Assembly: GCA_002406015.1 (NCBI GenBank)
Contig: DHMX01000035.1
Location: forward strand, 1-44,754
Reading direction: 5' to 3'
DNA: 44,754 bases
Source: Lachnospiraceae bacterium UBA4631
GTDB taxonomy: Bacteria > Bacillota > Clostridia > Lachnospirales > Lachnospiraceae
Made by a program: the position numbers and the translations under genes. Positions 1-8,185 of the stretch are shown here, piece by piece (within the stretch, counting starts at the first letter, position 1; every line of letters starts with the position of its first letter). The notes under the pieces were generated by a model that saw nothing but the letters and a program-made list of their open reading frames with translations, was not told the origin of the DNA and made no database searches.

Positions 1-110
1 GCCTTTACAGGTGCCTTCTTCTCGGCTGCTGCCTTTGGTGTCTCTGCTACAACTGCTGCTTTATCTACTGCCTTAGGCTCAACCTTAGCTGTCTTTTTCA
101 CTGTACTCAT
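1..110 (-). CDS. Ala/Lys/Pro-rich protein, N-terminal part only
   Basis: This gene runs off the left edge; only the first 36 codons are visible. They start MSTVKKTAKVEPK and continue as a low-complexity Ala/Lys/Glu/Pro stretch. The start at 110 has a clear GGAGG ribosome site 7 nt upstream. A plausible promoter lies further up (TTGCAA at 196-201, 17-nt spacer, TATTAT at 173-178). Lachnospiraceae proteins of the DUF6465 type begin with this kind of Ala/Lys-rich tail before a small folded domain, so that family is my guess. The folded part is outside the window, so no function can be assigned. Confidence 0.6.
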   Translation of the reverse strand, partial: MSTVKKTAKVEPKAVDKAAVVAETPKAAAEKKAPVK

Positions 111-172
111 TTCATCTTCCTCCATCTCTTTACCATATAATGCTTGATAAACTTGATAAATATGTTAGCTAG

Positions 173-201
173 ATAATACCCCATTTCATTTTGGTTTGCA
201 A
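173..201 (-). promoter_or_regulatory. Putative sigma-A promoter of the gene at 1-110
   Basis: Read on the minus strand, TTGCAA (196-201) and TATTAT (173-178) are separated by 17 nt, about 60 bp upstream of the start codon at 110. The -10 matches the consensus at five of six positions and the -35 at four. No operator is obvious. Confidence 0.45.
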
Positions 202-331
202 GTCAATGGTTAAAATTCTCAACTATTGAACAATGAGTTTCTTTTTTCTGAAACGGAATCTGACAAATTGCACAACAAAATACCGCAATCAGTCAGGCTG
301 ATTTATTCACGCATTTTCCAAATTTTGTTTT

Positions 332-463
332 CTAAAAGTTCCACTGCTCTGCTACCGTACCATCCTTTAATACAACAATCTTATCCGCACCGTCTACCGT
401 CCGCATTCTATGTGCAATAATTAATACCGTCTTATCCTGAATCAGCTTTGAAATGGATTCCTG
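332..463 (-). pseudogene. Decayed C-terminal end of an ABC exporter ATPase
   Basis: The minus-strand frame from 463 to the stop at 332-334 encodes about 43 residues that read as the end of an ABC exporter nucleotide-binding domain. It contains the H-loop in KTVLIIAHRMRTV and the following D..IVVLKDG strand. An in-frame stop at 464-466 closes the frame upstream, and no Walker A, signature or Walker B is present nearby. It is therefore the 3' scrap of a lost export ABC protein (ABC_membrane plus ABC_tran type). It may mark an old deletion between the flanking genes. Confidence 0.7.
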
Positions 464-522
464 CTATCCTCACAAGCTTTGACAAGGTACTTTGTTTCTT
501 TTCCTTCACAATAAAGCCTCCT

Positions 523-1263
523 TTATATATCCTTAATTTGCTTTTGCATCATTACCAACAAGCTTTCTTTATATTTGAACTTATCCGGTAAAACAATGCA
601 AGCCAGAAAATACAAAAACGGTGCGGCATTTCCGGAGCATTGTGTCATTACATAGTCAACCACAGAAATAGAACCGCCTGACATCTGTCGAATATCCGGC
701 ACCAGTGCAAAAATTCCCATCCATATAAGCGGACTAAAAATCAACATTCTTCTTGAATATATGGTCTTACCCCTGACCGTCATAATCAGCTGATATAGAA
801 ATATAAAAGCCATCGGTAAATATGCAATATAGAATGCAGGAAGAATATGATTTGCATAGTCGGTTGCCATGGCAACTGCTTCTTCCCTTCCGATATTAAC
901 AGACACATATGTAGTAATATAGGCACCTGCCGCAATTGCAAAATGAATTGCCAAGCCGGTAAAGCAAAACATCATACTGCAATAATGAAAGCATTTCTTT
1001 GTCTCTTTATATGAGTCATCAACCGAATCATGTATGGCTTTTAACCCATACCAGTATCCATAGACTCCTACCAATCCGGTTAATACCAGAAATACCGCTC
1101 TCCATGAAGCATAACCGCCATTCAAATAGCCCTCCCGAAGAAACAGACCCGCATCCGCATCACTCGGTACAATTAAGCTTAGTGACAAATCTCCCAGCAT
1201 CATAAAAAATGCCCCTATCATTCCTGCTACCAGATTTCGTTTGTAATCCCTTTGATTTTCCAT
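523..1263 (-). CDS. Multi-spanning membrane protein (DUF6796-like?)
   Basis: A 246-residue protein with about seven hydrophobic segments, for example near residues 10-32, 52-72, 93-118, 139-160 and 172-190, and short charged ends. It is therefore an integral membrane protein. No catalytic motif is recognised. The overall pattern resembles the DUF6796 family of uncharacterised membrane proteins, but this is from memory and uncertain. The start at 1263 follows AAAAAGGAG at good spacing. It is monocistronic, between a dead ABC remnant and the rubrerythrin gene, from which a strong hairpin at 1337-1370 separates it. Function unknown. Confidence 0.7.
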   Translation of the reverse strand: MENQRDYKRNLVAGMIGAFFMMLGDLSLSLIVPSDADAGLFLREGYLNGGYASWRAVFLVLTGLVGVYGYWYGLKAIHDSVDDSYKETKKCFHYCSMMFCFTGLAIHFAIAAGAYITTYVSVNIGREEAVAMATDYANHILPAFYIAYLPMAFIFLYQLIMTVRGKTIYSRRMLIFSPLIWMGIFALVPDIRQMSGGSISVVDYVMTQCSGNAAPFLYFLACIVLPDKFKYKESLLVMMQKQIKDI

Positions 1264-1336
1264 ATAAACTCCTTTTTAACTTCTTTGCTTGGCATCCTAA
1301 CTTAAATAAAATCCGTAATTTCACTCAAAACGGCAA

Positions 1337-1370
1337 ATGGCATCAGTTAGTTGCAGCTAACTGATGCCAT
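1337..1370. terminator. Strong hairpin after the rubrerythrin gene
   Basis: A perfect 14-bp inverted repeat (ATGGCATCAGTTAG and its complement) around a 6-nt loop lies 33 bp past the rubrerythrin stop. The plus-strand side is followed by TTTATC; the minus-strand side by TTTGCCGTTTTG, a broken T tract. A terminator for the minus-strand rubrerythrin message is likely, though the T tract is imperfect. Confidence 0.6.
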
Positions 1371-1402
1371 TTTATCATATTCATATAGAAAAGTAAAACA
1401 AT

Positions 1403-1942
1403 TTATCCAAAATATCTCTTTAACAATCCTTCAAAGGCTTTTCCATGTCTAGCCTCATCACGAGCCATCTCATGTACGGTATCGTGAATTGCATCCAGAT
1501 TAGCAGCCTTTGCTCTCTTTGCCAAATCTGTCTTTCCTGCGGTTGCACCATTTTCAGCCTCTACCCGCATTTCCAGATTCTTCTTTGTACTGCTGGTAAC
1601 AACCTCACCCAACAGCTCTGCAAACTTTGCTGCATGCTCGGCTTCTTCATAAGCAGCCTTTTCATAGTACATACCTACCTCCGGATAGCCTTCCCGGTAT
1701 GCAACTCTTGCCATTGCCAGATACATACCTACCTCTGAACACTCACCATTAAAATTCGCTCTTAAATCTTCCAAAATGTCCTCGCTGGCACCCTGTGCAA
1801 CACCTACTACATGCTCGGCTGCCCATGACATTTCTCCGCTTTGCTCTACGAATTTCTCTGCCGGGGCTCCACATTGCGGGCAACGCTCCGGTGCCTGTTC
1901 TCCTTCATACACATAACCACATACTGAACATACAAATTTCAT
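1403..1942 (-). CDS. Reverse rubrerythrin (rubredoxin-first), NADH peroxidase type
   Basis: A 179-residue non-haem iron protein for hydrogen peroxide (and oxygen) reduction in the cytoplasm of anaerobes. The N-terminus is a rubredoxin iron site with Cys5, Cys8, Cys21 and Cys24. It is followed by a four-helix ferritin-like diiron domain with Glu/His ligands visible in NGECSEVGMY, EEAEHAAKF and ARDEARHGK. The order rubredoxin then diiron is the reverse of classical rubrerythrin, as in the clostridial peroxide-induced reverse rubrerythrins. Length fits that family. The start follows AAAAGGAGAAAAG. A palindrome in its upstream region (1985-1997) resembles a PerR/Fur-family operator, which would fit peroxide-responsive control. 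Confidence 0.9.
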   Translation of the reverse strand: MKFVCSVCGYVYEGEQAPERCPQCGAPAEKFVEQSGEMSWAAEHVVGVAQGASEDILEDLRANFNGECSEVGMYLAMARVAYREGYPEVGMYYEKAAYEEAEHAAKFAELLGEVVTSSTKKNLEMRVEAENGATAGKTDLAKRAKAANLDAIHDTVHEMARDEARHGKAFEGLLKRYFG

Positions 1943-1984
1943 AATCTTTTCTCCTTTTCCTTTTTATTTGATTAAATTAAAATC

Positions 1985-1997
1985 AGTAATCATTACT
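1985..1997. promoter_or_regulatory. PerR/Fur-family-like palindrome upstream of rubrerythrin
   Basis: AGTAATCATTACT is a perfect 13-bp odd palindrome about 45 bp before the rubrerythrin start. Its core TAATNATTA is identical to the core of the PerR and Fur boxes, although the outer three bases on each side deviate. A TTGACA lies further upstream at about 2027-2032. Position and target gene suggest an operator; binding is inferred. Confidence 0.45.
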
Positions 1998-2052
1998 AAT
2001 TTATAAATTAACAGATAGATTTTAATTTGTCAAGTAAATATTTTAATTTCTA

Positions 2053-2108
2053 TAACAAAATTCTCCTTAAACAGATAGGCGTGTTTTCCTCACCTGCTTA
2101 AGGAGAAT
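2053..2108 (-). terminator. Rho-independent terminator after murF
   Basis: On the minus strand ATTCTCCTTAA (2098-2108) pairs with TTAAGGAGAAT (2060-2070), with a second short inner stem, followed by TTTTGTTATAG. It lies 55 bp after the murF stop and ends that operon. Confidence 0.75.
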
Positions 2109-2162
2109 CTGAATTATTCTTAATAATTTTTATTTTTTATAAGATTTTATGGTGATTTATAC

Positions 2163-3524
2163 TTATTGCTCCAACAAATGCACAATTTCATTCATATGCA
2201 TTCCGTTTGAGCCTTTCACCAGTACAATATCCTCCGGCATCAGTGTTCCCATCAGATACATAACAGCTTCTTCATTTTCTGAAAAGGCATAGACCTCTAT
2301 TCCGGCCTTTTTATCTTGGATTCCCTGAGCAATCTTCTTTGCCCGCTCCCCGATTACAATAACTTCCTGTATCGGCAGGGTGGTAATATAGGTTCCAATT
2401 TCGTAATGATATTGCTCGGAGTTCTCACCCAAATCAAGCATATCACCCAGAACCGCAATTCGCTTGCCCTTTGTCTCCATATGACATAGCACATCCAGAC
2501 TCGCCCTCATGGAATCCGGACTTGCATTATAGGTATCATCAATAATTGTAAACCGGCTTTCAAGCTTTATAATCCGTTGCCGCAGTCCGCAAAAATGTGC
2601 AAATTCGGCAGCGGCTGTTTCCATCGGAATCCCAAATGTGTGACTGACAGCAATTGCCCCTACACAATTTTGTACGTTATGCAGACCGGGAACACTCAGC
2701 TCCACAGACACTCGTTCATTTCCATGCACACATTCAAAATAACTTCTTCCGTTATCGTATTGGATATTTTCTGCCCGATAATCACACCAGTCCTGTGTTC
2801 CATAATAACACAGCTTACAAGGCAATGTTCCCTTTACACCTGCAAGCAGTGTGTCATCTCCATTCAGGAACAGGACTCCGTCCTTATCCATACCGTCAAT
2901 AATGGATAATTTTTCATGTAGAATATTTTCCTGTGTCTTTAACTGCTCTATATGAGCTACACCTATCTTACTTACAACCGCATATTTCGGCTCCACCATA
3001 ACAGACAGACTATGTATCTGACCGACTTCACTCATACCGCATTCCAACACTGCAACCTCATACTCATGACTAAGCCTTGAGAGCATAATCGGAACCCCTA
3101 TCTGGCTGTTATAATTCTTTTGCGTTTCAAAGGTTCTGTATGTACTGCGAAGAGCTGCCGCAATCATATTCCGGGTGGTTGTTTTCCCTACGCTGCCGGT
3201 TACCGCCACAATCGGAAGCTGTAACCGCCTTCGGATACCTCTTCCTATATCCTGTAAAGCTTTCACCGTATCTTCTACCTTTATGTACGGCTTTTCTGCC
3301 GAAATTGCATAATGCTCGGAGGTCAGAGTCGCTGCTCCTGTTTCCAGAACCTGCTCAATGAACCGATGTGCATTTACCCTTTCTCCTATAATCGGAACAA
3401 ATAAATCTCCCGGCTTAATCTCTCTGGAATCTATACAGACATCCGTAACAATTGTATCCGCATCTCCGCAAAGAAGCGTTCCGCCCGTAAATTCCAATAT
3501 TTCCTGAACCGTTATATTCTCCAT
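2163..3524 (-). CDS. murF: UDP-N-acetylmuramoyl-tripeptide--D-alanyl-D-alanine ligase MurF
   Basis: A 453-residue Mur ligase that adds D-Ala-D-Ala to UDP-MurNAc-tripeptide, the last cytoplasmic step of peptidoglycan precursor synthesis. The N-terminal substrate domain has DSREIKPGDLFVPIIGER, typical of MurE/MurF. The ATP site GSVGKTTT is at 110-117, followed by the central domain and a C-terminal domain. TYNASPDSMRASL, the MurF hallmark, places this above MurE, MurC or FolC. Length is normal. It starts 12 nt after the HAD phosphatase gene, so the two are probably cotranscribed, and the terminator at 2053-2108 follows. Confidence 0.95.
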   Translation of the reverse strand: MENITVQEILEFTGGTLLCGDADTIVTDVCIDSREIKPGDLFVPIIGERVNAHRFIEQVLETGAATLTSEHYAISAEKPYIKVEDTVKALQDIGRGIRRRLQLPIVAVTGSVGKTTTRNMIAAALRSTYRTFETQKNYNSQIGVPIMLSRLSHEYEVAVLECGMSEVGQIHSLSVMVEPKYAVVSKIGVAHIEQLKTQENILHEKLSIIDGMDKDGVLFLNGDDTLLAGVKGTLPCKLCYYGTQDWCDYRAENIQYDNGRSYFECVHGNERVSVELSVPGLHNVQNCVGAIAVSHTFGIPMETAAAEFAHFCGLRQRIIKLESRFTIIDDTYNASPDSMRASLDVLCHMETKGKRIAVLGDMLDLGENSEQYHYEIGTYITTLPIQEVIVIGERAKKIAQGIQDKKAGIEVYAFSENEEAVMYLMGTLMPEDIVLVKGSNGMHMNEIVHLLEQ

Positions 3525-3536
3525 AACCAGTCTCCT

Positions 3537-4379
3537 TTAAATATCTACATGGGAATCATGTAATATCTTATACATAAACCTTGCCACACCTTCATCCTCA
3601 TTGCTCGGAATAATACCGTTGGCAAGATTCTGAATCTCGGTGGTAGCATTGGATACCGCATAGGTTTCATTGCAAACCCGAAACATTTCCTTATCGTTTG
3701 CACTGTCACCAAATCCGATTAAGTAATCATATTTTCCCCATTCCTTAATCGTATTCAACGCCTGTGCTTTTGATGCCTTATCACTATATATCTCTAAGTA
3801 CATCCATTCCGGATTATAAACATCCTCATAAAAAATTGCACTTGCTCCCCGGACTGCCTGCAAGTCCCGGTATAGTCCCTCCAGCAATTCCTTCTTCTCC
3901 CGCAGACAAAAGTAAATAACTCCTCTGTCGGCACAAATACTCAAATCGTCTACCTCTGTAAACACCTTATCATACTTCATAATTCTCTCATTCCGGAACT
4001 TATTCAGTGAGCGGGATTCCACACTGTCATAATAGGTATGCAGTACCTCCTGCTCCATGGTATATAAGAAGCATTGCAAGCCATGCAATTTAATTATTCC
4101 TAATACCACCATTGCAGTTTCCCGGCTGATTGTATGAATCTTCATATATTCCTGCTGTGCCGGATTATAAATCAAGACACCGTTCATCATGGAATACGGA
4201 ACATTCAAATGGATGGCTTCCACAATCGGAAATACTGTTGCCGGACTTCTGGCGGTGTTAATCGTAAATGCCATTCCTTCTTTTATACAAAGATTTATCC
4301 GTTCTGCTGTCTTAGCCGGAACATCCCCCCGGTTATTCAACAGGGTTCCGTCCAAATCACTTACATATAGTTTTCTCAT
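3537..4379 (-). CDS. Cof-type HAD-superfamily phosphatase
   Basis: A 280-residue haloacid dehalogenase-fold hydrolase of the Cof subfamily, which dephosphorylates small metabolites such as sugar phosphates or FMN. Motif I is SDLDGTLL with the nucleophile Asp8 and Asp10. A Thr/Ser follows in INTARSP. Motifs III and IV are a downstream Lys and GFGDSANDKEMF. A large C2-type cap fills the middle. The substrate cannot be told from sequence. It lies 12 nt upstream of murF. A candidate promoter (TAGAAA, 17 nt, TACAAT at 4417-4422) lies just upstream, so this gene and murF could form their own unit. Confidence 0.88.
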   Translation of the reverse strand: MRKLYVSDLDGTLLNNRGDVPAKTAERINLCIKEGMAFTINTARSPATVFPIVEAIHLNVPYSMMNGVLIYNPAQQEYMKIHTISRETAMVVLGIIKLHGLQCFLYTMEQEVLHTYYDSVESRSLNKFRNERIMKYDKVFTEVDDLSICADRGVIYFCLREKKELLEGLYRDLQAVRGASAIFYEDVYNPEWMYLEIYSDKASKAQALNTIKEWGKYDYLIGFGDSANDKEMFRVCNETYAVSNATTEIQNLANGIIPSNEDEGVARFMYKILHDSHVDI

Positions 4380-4405
4380 CCGCTACCCCCATACCCATTC
4401 TTACT

Positions 4406-4447
4406 GTTTCTACCACATTGTAGCACATTTCCCGCTTAGTTTCTACC
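4406..4447 (-). promoter_or_regulatory. Putative promoter of HAD-murF flanked by a 9-bp direct repeat
   Basis: Read on the minus strand, TAGAAA (4440-4445) and TACAAT (4417-4422) are 17 nt apart. The 9-mer GTTTCTACC on the plus strand occurs at 4406-4414 and 4439-4447, 33 bp apart (about three helical turns), the second overlapping the -35. This could be a direct-repeat operator. The -35 is weak. Confidence 0.35.
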
Positions 4448-4454
4448 GAGAATA

Positions 4455-6782
4455 TTAATTCCAAAATTCTTTGCTTACGGCTTCTGCCTGCTCTGCCGTA
4501 ATTACCTGTAGATTCTTCCATTCATCCGGAAATAATTGTTGGTTCGATGCATATAAAAACCGTTCATCCAAAAGCAGAATCACACCCTTATCTGTGGTTG
4601 TCCGAATCACTCTACCCGCCGCCTGCATGACCTTATTCATACCGGGATACTGGTACGCATATGCAAAGCCCATTCCTTCCCGGTTTTCAAAATACTGCCG
4701 GAGAATCTCCCGCTCCCGGCAGACCATCGGAATACCGGTGCCTACTATTACAGCACCGATTAAGCGTTCACCGGTCAAATCAATTCCTTCCGAAAAGATA
4801 CCTCCCATAATGCAAAAGCCTACGGTACCTTCCTGTTCAAACTGTAAAAGAAACTGTTCCCGCTCCTTCTCCTGCATACCGGGATTCTGGCAATACAACC
4901 GAAAGCCCTCCGGTAGTCCTTTTAATTCCGTTATCCGGGCTACCTCCTCCAGCATCTTATAGGACGGAAAGAACACCATATAATTTCCCATTCTTGCAGA
5001 TAAAAGACCCTTAATATAGGCATATATCTTCTCATATTCCATGGCATTTCTCCGACTATACCGGCTGCTGACATCCCTGCCGATTAGCAGACATTGATTC
5101 TCTCTTGCAAACGGCGACGGTATATATACGGCATAGTCTTCTTCCCGGCTTAACAGCTTCTTATAATATCGAATCGGCAGCAGTGTTGCGGAGAAAAATA
5201 TCGTAGAGCATCCCTTCTCCAGACATAACCGCAGATTCACAGAGGTATCGACACAGTATAACCGAAGCTTAAACGAGCTTTGGGATACCTGTTCACAATA
5301 CATCACATAATTTTCATCTACCCGCTCATATATATTCAAAAATTGATAGATTTGAAAATAAAACTCTAAGATTCTTGTTTCCTCCGGAAGCCCGATATGC
5401 TCCTCCAGAAATACTTCATATTCCTGTAATACGGACAGCAGCTTTAAGATAAACGGTTGTATATCCTCCATATATTGATAATCTTCACACGTTTTCTTCC
5501 ATTCTAATAAAATCCGGTTGCAGGCATCCAGCTTTCCTGCCAGCTTCGCACTGTACGGCTTTACAAGACGCTTCACCTCCAGAAACGCTTCTTTGTAAAG
5601 CTCTGCACTATACATGGCACTTGCCCGCTCATACAGATTATGAGCCTCATCTACCAAGAAAATGTAATCACCCTTGATGCCCTCACCAAAGTAACGTTTT
5701 AAGTTCACACGCGGGTCAAACACATAATTATAATCACAGATAATACCGTCTACCCAGAGGCTTATATCCAATGATAATTCAAATGGACATACCCTGTGCT
5801 TTCTGGCATATGCCTGTATTATCTCTCTGGTAATATCCGCTTCGTGCGTGATGCAATCATACACAGCTTCATTAATTCGGTCATAATGTCCGTCTGCATA
5901 TTCGCACTGTGCCGGATTACATTCACAGGCGTCTGTCATACAGATTTTCTCCTTTGCGGTAATTACCACCGATGAAAACCAGAGTCCATGCTCCCGCAAA
6001 CGCTGCAGACCTTCTACCGCTACCGTTCTGGTAATTGTCTTTGCCGTAAGATAAAACAGTTTATCCCCCATGCCCTGTCCGATTGCCTGTACTGCCGGAA
6101 AAATAGTTGCCAGTGTTTTCCCGATTCCGGTAGGTGCCTGTACAAATAGCGGTTTTCCTTCCCGGATTGCCTTATACACCGAAACCACCATATCTCTCTG
6201 CCCTGAGCGGTATTCATACGGAAATTCCAGTTGTTCAATGGATGCCTGCCGCTGCTTGCGATGCTCATACTGATAATCCGCCCATATCATATAATCTGCC
6301 ACCAGTTGCTCAAACCAGCCCTTTAGTGCTTCATATTCTACGGTTTCCCGAAACCGTCTTATTACCTCTGTATCCAGATTGCAATAGGTCATTTGAACTC
6401 CGATGGAGCTAAGCTGATTCTGTGTGGCATAAATATAAGCATACACCATTGCCTGTGCCTTATGAACCCGGACGGGAGCCGTCATCTTCTCTACATTCTG
6501 GTATACGCCCTTAATCTCATCAATGGTAACGGTTCCTTCCCGTTCTATGATTCCATCGGCTCTGCCTTCAATCCGCAGAATAAAATGTGCCATTGGCAAT
6601 TCCATTGCCAGCGGCACTTCACTTCTGTAATCAGCTCCCATATTCTTTTGTATCTTGCGGTGTATCCGGCTTCCCGCCTCCATCGCATGCTTATCCGCAG
6701 TCTGTCCTCTGCGGGTATCGATACTGCCTTCCCGCAGCAAAAATTCCACCAGATTCCGGACAGATAGCTTTATACATTCCAT
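4455..6782 (-). CDS. XPD/DinG-type DNA helicase with N-terminal PD-(D/E)XK nuclease domain
   Basis: A 775-residue superfamily 2 helicase (COG1199). Residues 1-150 look like a RecB/Cas4-type PD-(D/E)XK nuclease: a His near residue 41, Asp76 in GRADGI, and Glu89/Lys91 in DEIKG. The helicase follows, with Walker A APTGIGKT at 216-223 and DEAH at 378-381. A cysteine cluster between them (Cys281, 286, 288, 293, with Cys310 and 332 further on) is suited to the XPD-family 4Fe-4S cluster. Motif VI appears as QAAGRVIRT. It probably unwinds 5'-3' and cuts DNA in repair or replication-fork processing. It lies 5 nt after the PF06541 gene. The nuclease activity is inferred from motif residues only. Confidence 0.85.
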   Translation of the reverse strand: MECIKLSVRNLVEFLLREGSIDTRRGQTADKHAMEAGSRIHRKIQKNMGADYRSEVPLAMELPMAHFILRIEGRADGIIEREGTVTIDEIKGVYQNVEKMTAPVRVHKAQAMVYAYIYATQNQLSSIGVQMTYCNLDTEVIRRFRETVEYEALKGWFEQLVADYMIWADYQYEHRKQRQASIEQLEFPYEYRSGQRDMVVSVYKAIREGKPLFVQAPTGIGKTLATIFPAVQAIGQGMGDKLFYLTAKTITRTVAVEGLQRLREHGLWFSSVVITAKEKICMTDACECNPAQCEYADGHYDRINEAVYDCITHEADITREIIQAYARKHRVCPFELSLDISLWVDGIICDYNYVFDPRVNLKRYFGEGIKGDYIFLVDEAHNLYERASAMYSAELYKEAFLEVKRLVKPYSAKLAGKLDACNRILLEWKKTCEDYQYMEDIQPFILKLLSVLQEYEVFLEEHIGLPEETRILEFYFQIYQFLNIYERVDENYVMYCEQVSQSSFKLRLYCVDTSVNLRLCLEKGCSTIFFSATLLPIRYYKKLLSREEDYAVYIPSPFARENQCLLIGRDVSSRYSRRNAMEYEKIYAYIKGLLSARMGNYMVFFPSYKMLEEVARITELKGLPEGFRLYCQNPGMQEKEREQFLLQFEQEGTVGFCIMGGIFSEGIDLTGERLIGAVIVGTGIPMVCREREILRQYFENREGMGFAYAYQYPGMNKVMQAAGRVIRTTTDKGVILLLDERFLYASNQQLFPDEWKNLQVITAEQAEAVSKEFWN

Positions 6783-6787
6783 AATTC

Positions 6788-7414
6788 TTACATATCTCCA
6801 TCTCGGAAGTAATACTTAATGCGTTCTTTTTCTACGTCTATCTTTTCCTTTGCCCGCTTACCTACTTTACTTCTTGATACAATGCTGAATGCAAGGTCAA
6901 TAAAATATACCCAAATCATTGCCTGAAGCACCGGTAACCCGATTCGCACCGGAATTAAGTCAATCAGCATCATAACATGCGGCTGGAATACAGCAAACAT
7001 CAATACCACCAGTATTCCCCACGCAAGTGAAATCGGCAGACAGATTCTTCCTTGAAAATTCAACGGCATATCCGTATAATCCCACCATTTTTGATGAAAG
7101 ATTTTATCCATAATAACCGCTGTTACATATTCCAGTGTGGTTGCATATAACGCACCTACTATATAAAGCGGAATCCACTTTCCGTCTAATGGCTTCATTA
7201 CAAAGTACACAAACAAAAAAGCAACGCCATATATGGTGCAAATCGGTCCCTTGTTAAAGCCCCGGTCCATTACCAGCTTCTTCTGCCGGATGGATTCAAA
7301 TACACATTCCATGCACCAGCATGCCACTCCATAGAAGAAAAATGAAAATGCCGTATGATAAAAATCAATTCCCAACAATGGTGTAAAAAATATCTGCTCC
7401 ATCATTTGTTTCAT
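6788..7414 (-). CDS. Membrane protein of the PF06541 (putative ABC-transporter type IV) family
   Basis: A 208-residue protein with about five membrane segments. The motif around residues 28-55 (GVACWCMECVFESIR, then a short gap, then GFNKGPICTIYG) is characteristic of PF06541, a family common in Clostridia and Bacilli and named as a putative ABC-transporter subunit without proof of transport. The C-terminus is a charged cytoplasmic helix. It begins 41 nt after the DJ-1 gene and ends 5 nt before the helicase gene, so it is likely in the same transcript. Specific role unknown. Confidence 0.8.
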   Translation of the reverse strand: MKQMMEQIFFTPLLGIDFYHTAFSFFFYGVACWCMECVFESIRQKKLVMDRGFNKGPICTIYGVAFLFVYFVMKPLDGKWIPLYIVGALYATTLEYVTAVIMDKIFHQKWWDYTDMPLNFQGRICLPISLAWGILVVLMFAVFQPHVMMLIDLIPVRIGLPVLQAMIWVYFIDLAFSIVSRSKVGKRAKEKIDVEKERIKYYFRDGDM

Positions 7415-7455
7415 TGCAAAACAAACTCCTCTCTCTTCTCACACTTCCTCAGCTA

Positions 7456-7998
7456 TTATGCCTGATACACAATTGCCTTTGCTATCTTATCTGCTTCCGC
7501 CTTATTCTTCAGCACCTCAACCAGCTTCAACGAAAAGTCGATTGCGGTTCCGACTCCACGACTGGTAATGAAGTTACCGTCTGTCGCTACATTATCATAT
7601 ACCACCTCTGCACCAAGCAGACCGTTCTCTAAGCCCGGATAACAGGTTGCTTTCTTTCCCTTTAACAAGCCCAGCTCTCCGTATACAGTCGGAGCTGCAC
7701 AGATTGCTGCCAGATAGATTCCCTGCTCTGCACTCTTACAGATTAACTGCTGCAATCCTTTATGTGCTTTCAGATTCGGAGTACCCGGTACTCCTCCCGG
7801 AAGAATCAACATTTCTGCCGGTTCCTTCATATCTTCAAACAGACAATCCGCCTTTACCTCGATACCATGTGCTCCTGTTACCTCTATTCTTCCCATAACG
7901 GAAACTGTCTTTAATTCTATTCCGGCACGTCGAACAAGGTCTACAACTGTTAAACCTTCTACCTCTTCAAAGCCGTCTGCCATAAATAAATATACCAT
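7456..7998 (-). CDS. DJ-1/PfpI family protein
   Basis: A 180-residue single-domain protein of the DJ-1/YajL/PfpI superfamily, which includes glyoxalase III and protein-protecting enzymes. Visible are the FEEVE motif with Glu14, matching the Glu that contacts the active-site Cys in DJ-1, LPGGVPG at 66-72, and the nucleophile elbow AAICAAP with Cys100. Length and order match the DJ-1 subgroup (the type annotated as thiJ-related in older genomes). It is the first gene of a minus-strand run and is divergent from the CYTH gene. Activity against methylglyoxal or on protein repair is not decidable here. Confidence 0.88.
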   Translation of the reverse strand: MVYLFMADGFEEVEGLTVVDLVRRAGIELKTVSVMGRIEVTGAHGIEVKADCLFEDMKEPAEMLILPGGVPGTPNLKAHKGLQQLICKSAEQGIYLAAICAAPTVYGELGLLKGKKATCYPGLENGLLGAEVVYDNVATDGNFITSRGVGTAIDFSLKLVEVLKNKAEADKIAKAIVYQA

Positions 7999-8185
7999 TT
8001 TTATCCTTCTTTCTTCTTCTCTTGCATTCCCTTTATACTATGTTTATAATCAAAAAAGAACGGAAAGTCAAGAACCATAGCTTACGAAATTCAGTAGTTT
8101 TTCTTACGATAACGGTTGTTGCTTTCATGGTCAGTCTTATATACAAACTATACACGATAAGAAAGCAAACAAGAAAGGATTCCCC

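Noticed and set aside
226..420. Plus-strand open frame of 64 codons
   Set aside because: It is antisense to the ABC exporter remnant at 332-463, whose minus-strand translation has clear family motifs.
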